64,000 nt of DNA, taken from contig CAVPGM010000005.1 of the NCBI GenBank assembly GCA_963703945.1, positions 1 through 64,000 on the forward strand. The letters run 5' to 3'. This document shows, piece by piece, positions 42,701 to 51,857 of the stretch. Position 1 is the stretch's first letter. Each line of letters opens with the position of its first letter. Source of the DNA: JALORV01 sp963703945 (GTDB taxonomy: Bacteria > Pseudomonadota > Gammaproteobacteria > Burkholderiales > Burkholderiaceae_F). Under the pieces are notes generated by a model. The model ran no database searches. It saw only the letters and a list, made by a program, of their open reading frames with translations, and was not told where the DNA came from. Position numbers and translations under genes: made by a program.

Positions 42701-44619
42701 TCAAGCGGCACTTCCGCGAACTCGGCATCGACATCCAGAGTACCGCCTTCACCTGTGCGGGCATCGGTGACATGTCAGGCGACGTGTTCGGCAACGGCAT
42801 GCAGCTGTCGCGGCACATCCGACTGGTCGCTGCCTTCGATCATCGGCATATCTTCATCGACCCCGAGCCCGATGCCGCGAGGAGCTACGCCGAGCGCGAG
42901 CGGCTGTTCGCGCTGCCGCGCTCATCGTGGGCCGACTACAACCCGGCGCTCGTTTCGGCGGGTGGCGGAATCTGGTCACGGGCGGAGAAGTCGATCCCGG
43001 TGTCGCCGCAGGCGCAGGCCGTGCTCGGCATCACCGCCGCGCAGATGACGCCGACCGAGCTGATCACGGCGATCCTCAAGGCGCAGGTCGACCTGCTGTA
43101 CAACGGCGGCATCGGCACCTACGTCAAGGCGGCCGACGAAACTCACCCCGACGTCGGCGACCGCGCCAACGATGCCGTCCGCATCAACGGTGAGGACCTG
43201 CGCTGCAAGGTCGTCGGCGAGGGCGGCAACCTCGGCTTCACCCAGCGGGGCCGCGTGGAAGCCGCGCTCGCAGGGGTGCGGCTTTATACCGACGCCATCG
43301 ACAACTCGGCCGGTGTCGACACCTCCGATCACGAGGTCAACATCAAGATCCTGCTCGGCGCGCCGGTCGCCGATGGCCGTCTCACGCTGGCGCAGCGCGA
43401 CGCGCTGCTGGTCGAGATGACTGACGAGGTCGGACACCTGGTGCTCGACGACAACTACTTCCAGACGCAGGCGCTGTCGGTAGGTTCCTACACCGCGCGC
43501 AAACTGCTCGAACAGCAGCAGCGTTTCATGCGCTTCCTTGAAAAGGAGGGACGGCTCAATCGCGCGCTCGAGTTCCTGCCGGATGACGAGACCATCGCCG
43601 AGCGGCGCGCGGCGGGCCTGACGCTCACCGCGCCCGAGCGGGCCGTGCTGCTGGCGTATTCGAAGATGTGGCTGTTCGACGAGTTGCTGGCGTCCGGCAT
43701 GCCGGAAGATCCGTGGGTCGGCGCCGTGCTGGCCCACTACTTCCCGCAGCGGCTGCGCACCGAGTTCGCAGCCGACATCGCGCGGCACCCGCTGCGGCGC
43801 GAGATCGTTGCGACCTGCCTGCTCAACGCGATGATCAACCGGGTCGGGCCCAGCTTCGTCTACCAGATGACCTCCGCCACGGGGGCGACCGCATCGCAGG
43901 TCGTCCGCGCGTACCTGCTGACGCACGAGGTGTTCGCGCTGGGGCCGACCTGGAAGACCATCGAGGCGCTCGACAATGTGGTCGACGACCCGACCCAGGC
44001 CGAGATGCTGATAGAACTCGGTCGCCGCACGACACGCGCGACGACCTGGTTTCTGCGATCGCGGCGTCTGGGGGATCCGATCGCGCAGACCGTCGAGCGC
44101 TTTGCACCGGCGGCGCGCGGACTGCTGCGTTACCTCGAGCAGGCGCCAGGCCGCCCAGCCTGGCGCGAGGCGATCGTCGAGATGCAGAATCGCTTTGTCG
44201 CCAAGGGCGTGCCGCAGCCGCTGGCTCACGATGTGGCGGCGGCCGGCACGCTGATCGCCGCGCTCGACATGGCCGAAGTAGCTGAGGCTTCGCATCAACC
44301 GCTGAGCACTGTGGCCGAGACCTACTTTGCGATCGGCGAACACCTTGGCTTGGCGCGCCTGCGCGCGCAGGTGACAGCCCTGCCGTCCGAGGGCCATTGG
44401 CAGGCGCTGGCCAAGGCGGCCACCAGCGACGATCTCGCGAGCCTGCAGCGACAGCTCACTGCGGACGCGCTGGCCGCGGGCGGACTGGGCAAATGGCAGT
44501 CCGTGCAGGCGCCTGCGCTCGAGCGCGCGCGCCGCCTGCTCGTCGAGCTGGCCGAGAGCAAGGCCGCCGACCTGGCGATGCTGTCGGTCGCACTGCGGGA
44601 ACTGCGCAATCTGGCGTGA
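39739..44619 (+). CDS. gdhB: NAD-specific glutamate dehydrogenase, large (~180 kDa) type
   Basis: 1626 residues, the size of the bacterial GDH-180 family. Oxidatively deaminates glutamate to 2-oxoglutarate with NAD+. The N-terminal 700 residues are the regulatory ACT-like region (NDDMPFLVDSVSMEINRQG, LMLLGYRRHDL-like motif). The catalytic part begins near FKFDPKRIPGLPEPRPMFE and continues KVARGGLRWSDRPEDFRTEV, LVKAQMVKNTVIVPVGSKGG and AFTCAGIGDMSGDVFGNGM (NAD-binding). The C-terminal helical domain runs to the stop. The start at 39739 has CGGAGAGACACG upstream; the open frame extends 5' but antisense to the exonuclease gene. Intact. The stop overlaps the next gene as GTGA. Confidence 0.93.
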   Translation: MNSPTTTTSTPAKAATPATTATLATPGETPEAERLREVIALAGKQASPVDRAMLAVFAGIYFGQADPEDIRARSADDLHGAMRSHFEFFRHRVPGQAKLRVFNPNPRDNGFSSRHTIVEIVNDDMPFLVDSVSMEINRQGPALHLIIHPIFAVERDAAGNLKAVHARQDKPDLPRESVMHVEVDRLADPAARAALAAGIERVLGDVRAAVDDWKLMVAQLRSVIRELGTNPPPVPREELVESRAFLQWLTEDHMLLLGYRRHDLVKRGDDIDLVREAGSGLGILRDGSETRDISSSFATVPREVRGLASSPTPLLLVTKANSRATVHRPGYLDYVGVKRYDSEGRVIGEHRFVGLFTSAAYSTRVSEVPLVRGKVQQVIERAGLASASHLGKALTHILETYPRDELLQMTVDELAEIANGILRLGERQRFRLFVRRDAFDRFVFCLIFVPRENYTTELRRKFQQILLEAFDGSAAEFDVLLTDAVLARIHITVRTTPGRIPAYDRAAIEARLAAAARRWEDDLRDVLNSTEDESRAAPLIKRFGTAFPVSYREQVDARGAVEDMQRLDRLSPGELSLKLQRPRDRASNRLVFKVYHGGAPVPLSDSLPMLEHMGVRVLAERPYEITPEGGGSLWIHDFELEAPGVDELDIDALAPLFEDAFARVFAGRVENDDFNRLVLKAGLAADDIAVLRAYAKYLRQIGFPLSQPYIEATFTANPRIAHMLMRLFRLRFDPTQRDDAAAESQVRAIEQALDRVPNASEDRVLRQYLALVVATLRTNLWRTGVGSSGADGPRRPFVSFKFDPKRIPGLPEPRPMFEIFVYSTRFEGVHLRGGKVARGGLRWSDRPEDFRTEVLGLVKAQMVKNTVIVPVGSKGGFVLKKAPPATDREATLKEGIACYQDYLRGLLDLTDNLVQGAVVPPPHVVRHDGDDPYLVVAADKGTATFSDYANAISAEYGHWLGDAFASGGSAGYDHKKMGITARGAWESVKRHFRELGIDIQSTAFTCAGIGDMSGDVFGNGMQLSRHIRLVAAFDHRHIFIDPEPDAARSYAERERLFALPRSSWADYNPALVSAGGGIWSRAEKSIPVSPQAQAVLGITAAQMTPTELITAILKAQVDLLYNGGIGTYVKAADETHPDVGDRANDAVRINGEDLRCKVVGEGGNLGFTQRGRVEAALAGVRLYTDAIDNSAGVDTSDHEVNIKILLGAPVADGRLTLAQRDALLVEMTDEVGHLVLDDNYFQTQALSVGSYTARKLLEQQQRFMRFLEKEGRLNRALEFLPDDETIAERRAAGLTLTAPERAVLLAYSKMWLFDELLASGMPEDPWVGAVLAHYFPQRLRTEFAADIARHPLRREIVATCLLNAMINRVGPSFVYQMTSATGATASQVVRAYLLTHEVFALGPTWKTIEALDNVVDDPTQAEMLIELGRRTTRATTWFLRSRRLGDPIAQTVERFAPAARGLLRYLEQAPGRPAWREAIVEMQNRFVAKGVPQPLAHDVAAAGTLIAALDMAEVAEASHQPLSTVAETYFAIGEHLGLARLRAQVTALPSEGHWQALAKAATSDDLASLQRQLTADALAAGGLGKWQSVQAPALERARRLLVELAESKAADLAMLSVALRELRNLA

Positions 44620-45374
44620 GTCATCCACGTCGTGCGATCGCGCTGCTCGCGCTCGGCGCTGCGCTGGCACCCTGGCTCGTTGCGCTGCTAGCGCCGCCGC
44701 TCGCTCAGCCGCAGTCGTACCACGACTTCGCCGATCAGCGAACGCTGTGGCGCATCCCGCATGCGGCGAACGTCTTGTCCAACCTGGCATTCGTGGCCGT
44801 CGGCTCCTGGGGGCTAGCCGCACTCGTTCGTGGGTCGATGAACTTCGGGGTCGCGCCAGGCGCGCGCAAGGCCTGGTTCGTGATGTTCCTCGGCATCACG
44901 CTGACCGGCATCGGATCCGCGTACTACCACCTCGCCCCCTGCGACTCGACGCTGGTGTGGGACCGCCTGCCGATGGCGCTCGCTTTCGCCGGATTGGTCG
45001 CCGGGACGCTGGCCGATCGTGCGCCGTCGCTCAGCGGGCCGGTAATACTGGCGCTCGCCGCGACCGCGATCGGCTCGGTGGTTGCATGGGCCGTGAGCGG
45101 CGATCTCGTTCCCTACCTGTCGATGCAGGCGGGCTATGTCGTCGTTGTGCTGCTCGCGACCGCACTGATCGGCTCGCCCTACACACGCGCCGGGCAGTTG
45201 TTCGGCGCCGTCGCGCTCTATGCCGGCGCCATCGTCTGCGAACGGCTCGACGTGCCGATCGATGCCGCGCTGGGCGGACTGGTCAGCGGGCACACGCTGA
45301 AGCATCTGCTCGCCGCGGCCGCCGCCTGGCTGATCGGCCTGATGCTGACGCGGCGCAGGGTGGCGATCGCTTGA
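44616..45374 (+). CDS. Ceramidase-family (CREST superfamily) membrane protein
   Basis: 252 residues, seven or so membrane helices. Alkaline ceramidase/PAQR-like metal-dependent hydrolase signature: a serine and histidine in GIGSAYYHLAP, an aspartate nearby (CDSTLVWDRLPMALAF), and a late HxxxH in SGHTLKHLLAAAAAWLI. The GTG at 44616 overlaps the gdh stop by four bases, so it is translationally coupled to glutamate dehydrogenase, an odd pairing. The substrate could be ceramide or another amide lipid; not shown. Confidence 0.78.
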   Translation: MSHPRRAIALLALGAALAPWLVALLAPPLAQPQSYHDFADQRTLWRIPHAANVLSNLAFVAVGSWGLAALVRGSMNFGVAPGARKAWFVMFLGITLTGIGSAYYHLAPCDSTLVWDRLPMALAFAGLVAGTLADRAPSLSGPVILALAATAIGSVVAWAVSGDLVPYLSMQAGYVVVVLLATALIGSPYTRAGQLFGAVALYAGAIVCERLDVPIDAALGGLVSGHTLKHLLAAAAAWLIGLMLTRRRVAIA

Positions 45375-45613
45375 ATCCGACCGAACGGCAACGGCACAGG
45401 ATCGCCACTTGCTTTCGCGACGGCGTCATGCAATCCGTGAAGACGCAGTCGCTAGGCCTGGTCGGCAAGACCGTCCAAGTGACATGCGACCGACCCATGC
45501 ATCTCCTTGTTGCCGACGTGGTCGGGCCTGCGGTATTTGGGAATAGGGGGAACCCGTACGCTGTTGACACTGGCGGCGCTCGGCGCCGACCACGACGAGA
45601 GAGGAGACCTGTC

Positions 45614-46306
45614 ATGCAGCCAATCAACAAATGGATCGTGGGCGTCGCCACCAGCGCGTCCCTCTTTGCGGCCTGTTCCACCGCGCAGTCGCCGCAGCCA
45701 ACCGCAGCCAAGGGCATGACCTTCTTCGTCACGAGCGTCGGCCCCGGCAAGGGAGGTGACCTCGGCGGACTCGAAGGTGCGGATCGGCATTGCCAGTCGC
45801 TGGCCAAGGCCGCGGGGGTGGGCGACCGAACGTGGCGCGCATACCTCAGCACGCAGTCGTCGTCGCTGGCGGACCCGAAGGCCGTGAATGCGCGCGATCG
45901 CATCGGCACTGGCCCGTGGCACAACGCCAAGGGCGTGTCGATCGCCAGTAACGTCGACGAGTTGCATTCGGCCAAGAACAACCTTAACAAGGAAACTGCG
46001 CTCGATGAAAAGGGCCAGGTGGTGAACGGTCGCACCGAGAAGCCGGTCAAGCACGACATGCTGACGGGCTCCCGGCCCGACGGCACGGCGTTTCCGTCGA
46101 TGCCGTTTGCCGACATGACCTGTGGCAACTGGACCAAGAGCGGCAAGGACGGCTCGGCGATGACCGGCCACCACGACCGCTCCGGCCCGAGCGATTTACC
46201 GTGGGCCACCTCGTGGAACTCGTCGCATCCGACGCTCGGATGCGGCCAGGACGACCTGGTAACGACCGGCGGCGCCGGACTGCTCTACTGCTTCGCGGCC
46301 AACTAG
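45614..46306 (+). CDS. Lectin/endostatin-like outer-membrane lipoprotein
   Basis: 230 residues. A signal peptide with lipobox (SLFAACST) gives a lipoprotein. The body has MTFFVTSVGPGKGGDLGGLEGADRHC, TWRAYLSTQ, ARDRIGTGPWHNAKG and a C-terminal LPWATSWNSSHPTLGC, conserved tryptophan/cysteine-rich blocks of the C-type-lectin-fold or endostatin-like (LenA-type) family. Probably extracellular or periplasmic adhesion or ligand binding. Preceded by a 239-bp gap. Start 45614 after GAGAGGAGACC. Confidence 0.7.
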   Translation: MQPINKWIVGVATSASLFAACSTAQSPQPTAAKGMTFFVTSVGPGKGGDLGGLEGADRHCQSLAKAAGVGDRTWRAYLSTQSSSLADPKAVNARDRIGTGPWHNAKGVSIASNVDELHSAKNNLNKETALDEKGQVVNGRTEKPVKHDMLTGSRPDGTAFPSMPFADMTCGNWTKSGKDGSAMTGHHDRSGPSDLPWATSWNSSHPTLGCGQDDLVTTGGAGLLYCFAAN

Positions 46307-46338
46307 CCGCGTTATGGAGCCACGCCGGCGGCGCCGGT

Positions 46339-46899
46339 TCAGGCCGAGCGCAGCGGTTTGAGTGCGCCACTCCAAGCCAGCAGCTGATCGAGCATCGCCT
46401 TCAGCGATTTCTCGTGCAACGCTGCCGGCTTGAAGGTGGTGAGGTTCTCGAAGTCGGTGTAGAGCGACAGCGCGACCTGTGATCGCACGTCGGCGATCTG
46501 CAGTTCGGCCATGACCTGCCTCAGCTGTTCGACCGCGCGTGTGCCTCCGGTGCTGCCGTAGCTGACGAACCCGGCCGCCTTGTTGTTCCACTCGGCGTAC
46601 AAAAAGTCGATCGCATTTTTCAGTGCGCCGGAGGTGCCGTGGTTGTACTCGGGCGTGACGAACACGAAGCCGTCGAAACCTGCGATCTTCTCAGCCCAGG
46701 CCTTGGTGTATGGCTTGCTGTACTGGTGCCGCGAAGGTGGCACCGGTTCGTCGAGCAACGGCAGATTGAAATCCGCCAGGTCGACGAGTTCGTAGTCTGC
46801 GTCCTTGCGGAGGACCGCCTGCGCGTGCACCCACTGGGCGACCGAGGCACCTTTGCGGCCCGGCCGCGTGCTGCCCAGGATGATGGCGATTCGCAGCAA
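46339..46899 (-). CDS. NADPH-dependent FMN reductase family protein
   Basis: 186 residues, flavodoxin-like fold. LRIAIILGSTRPGRKG at the N-terminus (FMN phosphate loop), FDGFVFVTPEYNHGTSGALKNAIDFLY (NADPH/FMN contacts) and WNNKAAGFVSYGSTGGTRAVEQLR are the family signatures. The TTG start at 46899 is preceded by AAGGCGGG and begins exactly at the beta-strand; the longer open frame upstream is not plausible. Reduces FMN or quinones with NAD(P)H; the exact substrate is not readable. Divergent from the Ca2+/H+ antiporter. Confidence 0.85.
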   Translation of the reverse strand: MLRIAIILGSTRPGRKGASVAQWVHAQAVLRKDADYELVDLADFNLPLLDEPVPPSRHQYSKPYTKAWAEKIAGFDGFVFVTPEYNHGTSGALKNAIDFLYAEWNNKAAGFVSYGSTGGTRAVEQLRQVMAELQIADVRSQVALSLYTDFENLTTFKPAALHEKSLKAMLDQLLAWSGALKPLRSA

Positions 46900-47010
46900 G
46901 TGCGCCCGCCTTTCGTTGCCGTTGGTGTCCGCAGCATAAACTGCCGCCGCAGCATTCCGTGAGGCGACCCATGACGCCCGGATGACATGTTTGACGGAGG
47001 CTCCCTGAAC

Positions 47011-48096
47011 GTGAAACGACGATGGCTCGCATTGGCGGACTGGAACCTCCTGATTCCGATCGCGGCGTGTGTCGTGCTGGCGGCGGTCTGGACGCAGCCG
47101 CTGGGGTGGGTGCTGGTCAGCGTTGTCAGCGCGCTGCTGATCGCGGTCGTGCTGATCGGAGTGCATCACGCCGAAGTCGTTGCACTGCGCGTCGGTGAGC
47201 CTTTCGGCACGCTGATCCTCGCGCTGGCGGTGACGATCATCGAGCTCGCTCTGATCGGCTCGATGATGATCTCGGGCGCGTCCACCGCCAGCACGCTGGC
47301 TCGCGACACCGTGTTTTCAACCGTGATGATCGTGTGCAACGGCGTGGTAGGCGTGTGCCTGCTGGCGGGCGGCCTGCGGCATCACACGCTCGAATTCCGC
47401 ATCGAAGGGGCCAGCCATGCGCTGGCGGTTCTGGCCCCGCTCACTACGCTGGCGCTGGTGCTGCCCACCTTCACCACCACGGCGCCTGGGCCCTTCTATT
47501 CACCGTCGCAGCTGGCTTTCGCCGGCGTCTCTTCGATGGTTCTCTATGGCGTGTTCGTCTTCGTGCAGACGGTGCGGCATCGGGACTACTTTCTGCCGGT
47601 CGGTGCGGGCGCCGACGACGCGCATGCAGCGCCGCCTTCGCGTGCGGTGGCGTTGACGAGCGTGGTCCTGCTGTTCGTATCGCTGGTCGCGGTGGTCGGA
47701 CTGGCCAAGAAGCTGGCGCCGAACATCGAGGCCGCGCTGCTTCAGATGTCCGCACCGCCGTCGGTCGTCGGCATCGCCATCTCGATGCTCGTACTGCTGC
47801 CCGAAACCTGGGCGGCGCTCCGGGCCGCGCTCCGCAACCGGATGCAGACCAGCCTCAACCTCGCGCTGGGTTCGGCGCTCGCGACGATCGGCTTGACCAT
47901 CCCGGCAGTGGCCGCGCTCTCAGTCGTGCTCGGGATACCGCTCGAACTCGGTTTGCGGCCGACTGAGACGGTATTGCTGACGCTGACACTGCTGGTGTCG
48001 GTGATTACCTTTGCCAGCGGTCGTTCGACCCTGATGCATGCGGTGGTGCACCTGGTGATGTTCGCCGCGTTCCTGTTCCTGGCCTTCGTGCCCTGA
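47011..48096 (+). CDS. Ca2+/H+ (cation/proton) antiporter, ChaA family
   Basis: 361 residues, about eleven membrane helices. GTG 47011 is chosen because GGAGG lies 8 bases upstream; an in-frame ATG 24 bases earlier has none. Exchanger signatures: GEPFGTLILALAVTIIELALIG (first alpha-repeat with the catalytic glutamate) and IAISMLVLLPETWAALRAA (second repeat). Exports Ca2+ or other cations against protons. Probably a single gene. Confidence 0.87.
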   Translation: MKRRWLALADWNLLIPIAACVVLAAVWTQPLGWVLVSVVSALLIAVVLIGVHHAEVVALRVGEPFGTLILALAVTIIELALIGSMMISGASTASTLARDTVFSTVMIVCNGVVGVCLLAGGLRHHTLEFRIEGASHALAVLAPLTTLALVLPTFTTTAPGPFYSPSQLAFAGVSSMVLYGVFVFVQTVRHRDYFLPVGAGADDAHAAPPSRAVALTSVVLLFVSLVAVVGLAKKLAPNIEAALLQMSAPPSVVGIAISMLVLLPETWAALRAALRNRMQTSLNLALGSALATIGLTIPAVAALSVVLGIPLELGLRPTETVLLTLTLLVSVITFASGRSTLMHAVVHLVMFAAFLFLAFVP

Positions 48097-48111
48097 CGGC
48101 CCGCAACGCGG

Positions 48112-50589
48112 TCAGGCCGGGCGTTCGCGGTAGCGCTTGAGCAGCAGTGCATTGCTGACCACCGAGACGCTCGACAGCGCCATCGCGGCGCCGGCGAACA
48201 CCGGGGTCAGCACACCGAACGCAGCCAGCGGAATGCCGACGACGTTGTAGACGAACGCCCAGAAGAGGTTCTGACGGATCTTGCGCACCGTCATGCGCGA
48301 GATCTCGATGGCAGCGGCGACCAGCCGCGGGTCCGGACGGAGCAGAGTGATGCCGGCCGCATGCATCGCGATATCGGTGCCGGATCCCATCGCGACGCCG
48401 ACATCGGCCGCGGCCAGCGCCGGCGCATCGTTGATTCCGTCGCCCACCATCGCGACGATGCGACCATGCTGGCGCAAGGACTCGACGCGACGCGCCTTGT
48501 CGCGCGGAAGCACATTGGCTTCGTAGCGCGTCAATCCGAGCTGGTGCGCGACATGGCGTGCGGCGCCCTCGCTGTCGCCGGAGATCATCGTCGTCTCGAT
48601 GCCGAGGCGCTCGAGCCCGGCAATGGCGGCCTTTGCAGACGCCCTGGGTTCGTCGCCAAAGGCAATCAGACCGATCAACTGCGAACCCGCTGGCGTGCGC
48701 TGCGCGAGCCAGGACACCGTGCGGCCTTCGGACTCGAGACGCACGGCGCGCGCGTCGAGCGCGTGCGTATCGACGTTGCGCTCCTGCATCAGCCGCCGAT
48801 TTCCGAACGCGAGCTCGATCGTTGCGCCCGGATGGGTATCGTCCACCAGACGGCTCGTGACACCGCGGCCCGCCAGCACGCGATGTTCGGCTGCCTTGCG
48901 GCGAAGCATGTCCGGGTGCCGCTTGGCCTCGCGCTCGTACGCCTCGCGCACCGCACCGGCCAGCGGATGGTTGCTCCCGGCGTTCGCCGCCTCGGCCAGC
49001 ACGAGCACTTCCTTCGGATCGAACAGATGGTGGCCGTCGACTGCCACCACGCGCGGCTTGCCGACGGTCAGCGTGCCGGTCTTGTCGAATGCGACGACCT
49101 CGATCCTCCGCGCGAGTTCGAGCGCTTGCGCATCCTTGATCAGGATGCCGTGCCGTGCGGCCACACCGGTACCCGCGATGATCGCGGTCGGCGTTGCCAG
49201 CCCGAGCGCGCACGGACACGCAATGACCAGCACCGATACGGCATTGATCAGCGCAGTCTCGGCGGTGGCGCCGGCACTCAGCCAGCCGGCCACCGTGACG
49301 AGCGCGATCGCCAGCACCACCGGCACGAACACGGACGCGACGCGATCGACCATCCGTTGCACCGGAGCCTTGGCCGACTGGGCGTCCTCGACCAGGCGGA
49401 TGATGCGAGCGAGCATCGTCTCTGCACCGAGCGCGCGCGTCTCGACCTCGAGCCGGCCCGGACCGTTGATCGAGCCGGCACTCACACGTTCGCCCGGGGA
49501 CTTGTCGACCGGCAGGCTTTCTCCGGTCAGCATCGATTCGTCCAGGCTGGACGACCCGGCCCGGATCAGACCGTCGACGGGTACGCGGTCGCCCGCGCGC
49601 ACGACGACGACGTCGCCCAACCGCAGTTCATCGATCGGCACTTCGATTGCATGCGCGCCGCGCAGCACATGTGCGGTCGTCGGTCGCAGTGCCGCCAGCA
49701 ACCGGATCGCTTCCGAAGTCTGGTGTTTGGCGCGGGCCTCGAGCCACTTGCCGAGCAGCACCAGCGCGATGACGACCGCTGCCGCTTCGAAGTACAGGTG
49801 CGTCACCGCGTGTTCGTCCGCACCTGCTTCGAGCCACAGGTACAGCGACAGCCCATAGGCTGCCAGCGTGCCGAGAGAAACCAGCAGGTCCATGTTGCCT
49901 GTGCCGGCACGTACCGCGCGCGCCGCCGCCGCGTAAAAGCGCCGCGCGCACCAGAACTGCACCGGAGTGGCCAGCAGCCACTGCAACCACGCGGGCATGG
50001 TCGCTTCGATGCCGAACAGCGGCAGATGCGTTCCGACCAGCAGCGGCACCGCCAGTGCGAGCGCGAGCCATGTATCTCGGCGCAGGCCCCGCGTTCGGTC
50101 CGGCGGTGCCACGGCGGCTTCGGCGTGCACGTGCGCGGAGTAACCGGCGTGCTCGACAGCCCGCAGCAGGTCCTGCACGGACGCGGCTCCCGAGACGAGT
50201 TCGATCTGGGCCGCCTCGGAAGCGAGATTCACGCTGGTACGCGCGACGCCGGGTACCGCCTGCAACGCCGACTCGAGGCGCGTCACGCAGCTGGCGCACG
50301 TCATGCCGTCGATGTCGAGCCGGATCGTCTGGGTAGGCACCGTGTAGCCCGCCGCATCGACAGCCCGCGCGAGTGCCTGCGGGTCGAGATGACGGCCTTC
50401 GACTGCGGCCGATTCGGTCGCCAGGTTGACCGCGACCCGCTCCACTCCCTTCACGCCTGCAAGGGCGCCCTCGACATGCGCGACGCAACTGGCACAGGTC
50501 ATTCCGTGCACCGGAAGGACCAGCCGCTCCGGCGCGGAGGCGACAGGTGCCGCGCTGGCCGGGACAGGGAGGACGCGAGGAGAATCCAT
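48112..50589 (-). CDS. copA: Copper-transporting P1B-type ATPase
   Basis: 825 residues. Two N-terminal heavy-metal domains with GMTCASC (residues 29-35 and 95-101), then eight membrane helices with the transport motif ACPCALG, phosphorylation site DKTGTLT, TGES, HPLAGAV-like HP motif and GDGINDAPAL hinge. CPC plus two CASC domains points to Cu+ export. Start ATG at 50589; the longer open frame adds non-homologous sequence. No copZ or cueR is adjacent, so regulation must act from elsewhere or an unseen promoter. Confidence 0.92.
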   Translation of the reverse strand: MDSPRVLPVPASAAPVASAPERLVLPVHGMTCASCVAHVEGALAGVKGVERVAVNLATESAAVEGRHLDPQALARAVDAAGYTVPTQTIRLDIDGMTCASCVTRLESALQAVPGVARTSVNLASEAAQIELVSGAASVQDLLRAVEHAGYSAHVHAEAAVAPPDRTRGLRRDTWLALALAVPLLVGTHLPLFGIEATMPAWLQWLLATPVQFWCARRFYAAAARAVRAGTGNMDLLVSLGTLAAYGLSLYLWLEAGADEHAVTHLYFEAAAVVIALVLLGKWLEARAKHQTSEAIRLLAALRPTTAHVLRGAHAIEVPIDELRLGDVVVVRAGDRVPVDGLIRAGSSSLDESMLTGESLPVDKSPGERVSAGSINGPGRLEVETRALGAETMLARIIRLVEDAQSAKAPVQRMVDRVASVFVPVVLAIALVTVAGWLSAGATAETALINAVSVLVIACPCALGLATPTAIIAGTGVAARHGILIKDAQALELARRIEVVAFDKTGTLTVGKPRVVAVDGHHLFDPKEVLVLAEAANAGSNHPLAGAVREAYEREAKRHPDMLRRKAAEHRVLAGRGVTSRLVDDTHPGATIELAFGNRRLMQERNVDTHALDARAVRLESEGRTVSWLAQRTPAGSQLIGLIAFGDEPRASAKAAIAGLERLGIETTMISGDSEGAARHVAHQLGLTRYEANVLPRDKARRVESLRQHGRIVAMVGDGINDAPALAAADVGVAMGSGTDIAMHAAGITLLRPDPRLVAAAIEISRMTVRKIRQNLFWAFVYNVVGIPLAAFGVLTPVFAGAAMALSSVSVVSNALLLKRYRERPA

Positions 50590-50882
50590 CGTTCGAAACT
50601 GTACGCCGCGTCGCAGCGCGTGATCGGTTGCAGCCCGGCTCGGTTGAGCCGCGTCAAGCCACGCGCTTTTCGGGCGATTGCTCCTTACGATGGGGCCTGA
50701 AACTGCGAAGGCAATCCTGCCGTGGACAGTGCCCTGTAACAGCCGATTCAGAACTGCCTTGCGCGCCGGCGCGGCCGATTGCTTTGTTGCTCGCCTTGCG
50801 AATATGCGAAAGCATTCGACGCGGCTCGCTTCGCGCACTCGGCTCGCGCGGGCGCGCCTTTCACTCCCGTCGACGTTCGCCA

Positions 50883-51803
50883 CTAGCGACATCGCGCCGG
50901 CGGTGATCGACGCTGAGGCTCCGGCGGCCAGTCCGCCGTCGAGGACGCCTCGACGAAGTTCAGGACTGCCGTACGAAACGTCTCGCTGCCGCCGCGCGCT
51001 CCCGAATGCGAGCCGCCTTCGATCTTGACGATGCGCTTGTCGCGGCTGCCGGCGCGCTGGTAAAGCTCGTCGGCCATCGTGTGGGGCACTACATTGTCTT
51101 CGGTTCCGTGCAGGATCAGCAGCGGTGCGCTGACCCGCCCGATGCGCGCCGCCGAGTCGAATCGCTGCGTCACGACCAGGCCAATGCCGGGTATCCAGCC
51201 CCACCGCATTCCCCGCACCAGGTCGGGAATCGACGTGAACGTCGAATCCACGATCACGCCGGCCACCTGATCCTTCGGTAGTTCGCTGGCCAATTCGATC
51301 GCGAGCGCACCGCCCAGGCTGTGGCCGTAGATGTAGCGGCGTGCCGCATCGGGCTGACGGCGCTTCAACTCATCGAACGCGACCCGCGTGTCCTGCGCGG
51401 CGCTGTCCTCCGACGGCAGCAGCGTGGTGCTCCTGCCGAAGCCGCGGTAATCGACCGCCAGAACGTTGAAGCCAAGCTCGTACCACCGCGAAATGCGGAA
51501 GACACTGCCGTTCATGTTCCAGCGCGCGCCGTGCAGGTAGAGCACCGTCGGCGCACGGTCGGACTTGGCTTGCGGCACGTACCAGAAGTGCAGCGCATCG
51601 CCGTTCGGCAACCGGACGTCGTATTCCTCGGTGTCGGCCAGAGGCTCCGAAAACCAGCGCGGACTGTCGCGCATTGGATTGAAGATCGCCTGCCGTTGCC
51701 ACTCGTCGAGCGACGTGCAGCCGACGGTCGCGCCGATGGCCGCTGCGGACAGTGCCAGCGCTGCCGTCCACTTGCGTGTTGAGCCGATTATGGGGCGATT
51801 CAT
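50883..51803 (-). CDS. Alpha/beta hydrolase, putative lipoprotein
   Basis: 306 residues. Signal segment with a lipobox-like GATVGCTS, then a serine hydrolase fold: VLYLHGARWNMNG (oxyanion region), VLAVDYRGFGRST, YGHSLGGALAIELA (nucleophile serine), LILHGTEDNVVPH (aspartate) and GSHSG (histidine). The family (Bem46-like) includes periplasmic esterases; substrate unknown. Single gene on the minus strand, 293 bp downstream of the copper ATPase start region. Confidence 0.85.
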   Translation of the reverse strand: MNRPIIGSTRKWTAALALSAAAIGATVGCTSLDEWQRQAIFNPMRDSPRWFSEPLADTEEYDVRLPNGDALHFWYVPQAKSDRAPTVLYLHGARWNMNGSVFRISRWYELGFNVLAVDYRGFGRSTTLLPSEDSAAQDTRVAFDELKRRQPDAARRYIYGHSLGGALAIELASELPKDQVAGVIVDSTFTSIPDLVRGMRWGWIPGIGLVVTQRFDSAARIGRVSAPLLILHGTEDNVVPHTMADELYQRAGSRDKRIVKIEGGSHSGARGGSETFRTAVLNFVEASSTADWPPEPQRRSPPARCR

Positions 51804-51857
51804 CGCGGATTCGACCGCGCGGCGCCGCACAGGTTCGCCGGTTCCTTGCCGCGCCCG

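Noticed and set aside
48361..50700. Long antisense open frame over the copper ATPase (and similar ones at 16818-18866, 53241-55019, 8992-10329 and 11867-13525)
   Set aside because: High-GC shadow frames; arginine/histidine-rich, no motifs, while the opposite strand encodes a well-known protein throughout.
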